NCBI RefSeq assembly: GCF_018613855.1
Contig: NZ_JAGGPK010000014.1
Span: 1 to 64,000, forward strand
From: Arthrobacter sp. ISL-30
GTDB taxonomy: Bacteria > Actinomycetota > Actinomycetes > Actinomycetales > Micrococcaceae
Reading direction: 5' to 3'
DNA: 64,000 bases
The notes beneath the pieces were generated by a model. The model ran no database searches and had not been told where the DNA came from. It worked only from the letters and a program-made list of their open reading frames with translations. Shown here piece by piece: positions 62,762-64,000 of the stretch (position 1 is the stretch's first letter; every line of letters starts with the position of its first letter). Made by a program: the position numbers and the translations under genes.

Positions 62762-63958
62762 CTACACCACCAGGTCCTCATAGCGGGCGCCGCGGTAGAG
62801 CTCCTCGAAGGTGGCCAGCGTTCCCTCAATGCTGTGCGTCACCACCATCTTCCTGCTGGCTTCGCCCATCGCCCGCAATTCCGCGGACGGCATCTCCAGC
62901 ATTGCGGTGAGCTTAGCCGCCAGTTCCTCACTGTCATTCGGTGTGAAGAGGAAGCCGTTCTGGCCGTCACGGACCAGATGAGGCAGGGCCATGGCATTTG
63001 CGAGCAGCACGGGCGTCGAGGCAGACATCGCCTCAAGGGTCACCAGGGACTGGAGCTCGGCGGTGCCGGGCATGCAGAAAATGTCTGCCTTGATATAGGC
63101 CTCGCGCAGCTCCTCATCGCTCGCCAGGCCCAGGAATTTCACGCGGTCTTGGAGCCCCAGCCTGGCGACCCTGGCTTCCAGGGCCGGACGCACCTCGCCT
63201 CCCCCGATGATCTCCAGGTGCACGTTCAGCGCTGCCGGGGTCTTCGCGACGGCGTCGATCAGCACGTCGACGTGCTTTTCCTCGGCCAGGCGGCCGACAA
63301 ACAGCACAGTGGGGTGGGGGTGGGGTTCGATCCACTCCCCCGGCTGCAGTTCGTAGGCCGCTGAATCAATACCGTTGGATAGCGGAAGGACCTTGCGAAG
63401 GAAGGCGTGTTCATGCATCGCCTTGGCGGCAAGTGGCGTTGGCGTTGTAACGACGTCGGCCTTGCCCATGACCTTGCCCATGTCCTTCCACGAAATCCGT
63501 CCAATGATGTTCTTGAACCATTGCGGGAACGGAAGGAAGGGATTGAGGTTCTCAGGCATGAAGTGGTTGGTGGCAACAATGCGCACGCCACGCTTCACGG
63601 CTTCGTAGAGTACGTGTTCGCCGATCATGTAGTGGCTCTGGATGTGCACCACGTCTGGCTTGACCTTGTCAAAAAGCAGGCTGATTTCCTTCTTGATTTC
63701 CCAGGGAAAGCAAATGCGGAAGTAGTCGTGGGTGGGCACGGAGTGCGAGCGGAGCCGGTGGACGGTGGCTTCGTCGCGGAACTCCGTGAAACTCCTGCCT
63801 TTGTCCTGGCGGCAGGCCAGCACATGGACGCTGTGACCGCGCGAGGTCATGCCCTTCGCCAGCCGATACCCGAACTGCGCTGCACCGTTGACATGGGGCG
63901 GGTAGGTGTCCGCGGCAATCAGGATAGAGAGCGGTTTATTACTGTCGGGAATGGTCAC
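62762..63958 (-). CDS. Glycosyltransferase family 4 (PimB/mannosyltransferase-like)
   Basis: A 398-residue GT-B enzyme. N-terminal acceptor domain with TYPPHVNGAAQFGYRLA and HIQSHYMIGEHV; C-terminal GT1-type domain with VLFVGRLAEEKHVDVLIDA, IIGGGEVRP and the acidic EX7E-type region (ELQSLVTLEAMSA). Related actinobacterial proteins transfer mannose or glucose to lipids or sugars in the cell envelope. Core chromosome gene beyond the island; specificity not determined. Confidence 0.9.
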   Translation of the reverse strand: MTIPDSNKPLSILIAADTYPPHVNGAAQFGYRLAKGMTSRGHSVHVLACRQDKGRSFTEFRDEATVHRLRSHSVPTHDYFRICFPWEIKKEISLLFDKVKPDVVHIQSHYMIGEHVLYEAVKRGVRIVATNHFMPENLNPFLPFPQWFKNIIGRISWKDMGKVMGKADVVTTPTPLAAKAMHEHAFLRKVLPLSNGIDSAAYELQPGEWIEPHPHPTVLFVGRLAEEKHVDVLIDAVAKTPAALNVHLEIIGGGEVRPALEARVARLGLQDRVKFLGLASDEELREAYIKADIFCMPGTAELQSLVTLEAMSASTPVLLANAMALPHLVRDGQNGFLFTPNDSEELAAKLTAMLEMPSAELRAMGEASRKMVVTHSIEGTLATFEELYRGARYEDLVV

Positions 63959-64000
63959 GTGGAGAACTCCTGATTGTCACGGTGCGGATGGTCTAATGCG

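Overview
The window is high-GC DNA from an Arthrobacter-like member of the Micrococcaceae (Actinobacteria). Support for this comes from the gene order rpsB-tsf-pyrH-frr-cdsA, a DUF222/HNH protein, a branched-chain 2-oxoacid dehydrogenase operon with a divergent Lrp regulator, CRP/GlxR-type palindromes and DUF2630.

Positions 1-19,031 and 62,564-64,000 are ordinary chromosome. From left to right they hold: a DUF222/HNH gene running off the edge; bkdABC (E1 alpha, E1 beta, E2) on the minus strand with a divergent Lrp/AsnC gene; two acetate-type sodium:solute symporter units (DUF485+ActP at 5.4-7.5 kb, small membrane protein+SSS at 9.6-11.5 kb) around a LytS/LytTR two-component system; a DivIVA-domain protein; the translation and lipid cluster cdsA-frr-pyrH-tsf-rpsB; an M23 peptidase; an acyl-CoA dehydrogenase; and, at the far right, a family 4 glycosyltransferase.

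Between them lies a 43.5-kb integrated island (19,032-62,563) in the 3' end of an elongator tRNA-Met gene. A 31-bp copy of the tRNA 3' end marks the far junction, and the tRNA's own rho-independent terminator is stranded 43.5 kb away on the other side. The tyrosine integrase lies beside the tRNA, a frameshifted excisionase-like gene lies at the opposite end, and a frameshifted MobF relaxase lies beside the integrase. Repeated integrase arm-type motifs occur at both ends.

The island is built from nested and decayed pieces. (1) 20.5-22.4 kb: an element with Tn402/Tn5053-type ends but no tniABQ, carrying a chlorite-dismutase-like gene and a serine resolvase. (2) 23-26.2 kb: a four-gene operon of secreted proteins with SipW-type signal peptides. 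(3) 28-35.8 kb: a polysaccharide-synthase-like glycosyltransferase and a GH26-like hydrolase beside a partner-switching set (STAS antagonist, HATPase anti-sigma-like kinase, REC-PP2C phosphatase, Hpt-like protein without its histidine), with a second, partly deleted copy of the same module. (4) 36.2-44.4 kb: an 8.2-kb insertion with a four-gene tyrosine-recombinase operon, an MFS transporter and an invertase remnant; it splits an already 5'-truncated ATP-dependent DNA ligase gene, whose two halves can be rejoined by eye. (5) 44.9-57.4 kb: small stress-type and hypothetical genes (UDG-like, STAS fusion, two cold-shock proteins, VOC, DUF2630, DHFR-like pseudogene, NERD) with several remnants and an inverted duplication.

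What appears to work together: Lrp with the bkd operon; LytSR with the two symporters; and, as the best candidate for something little described, the STAS/HATPase/PP2C partner switch in one transcription unit with a glycan synthase. Frameshifts are concentrated in the island, while the flanking core genes are intact.
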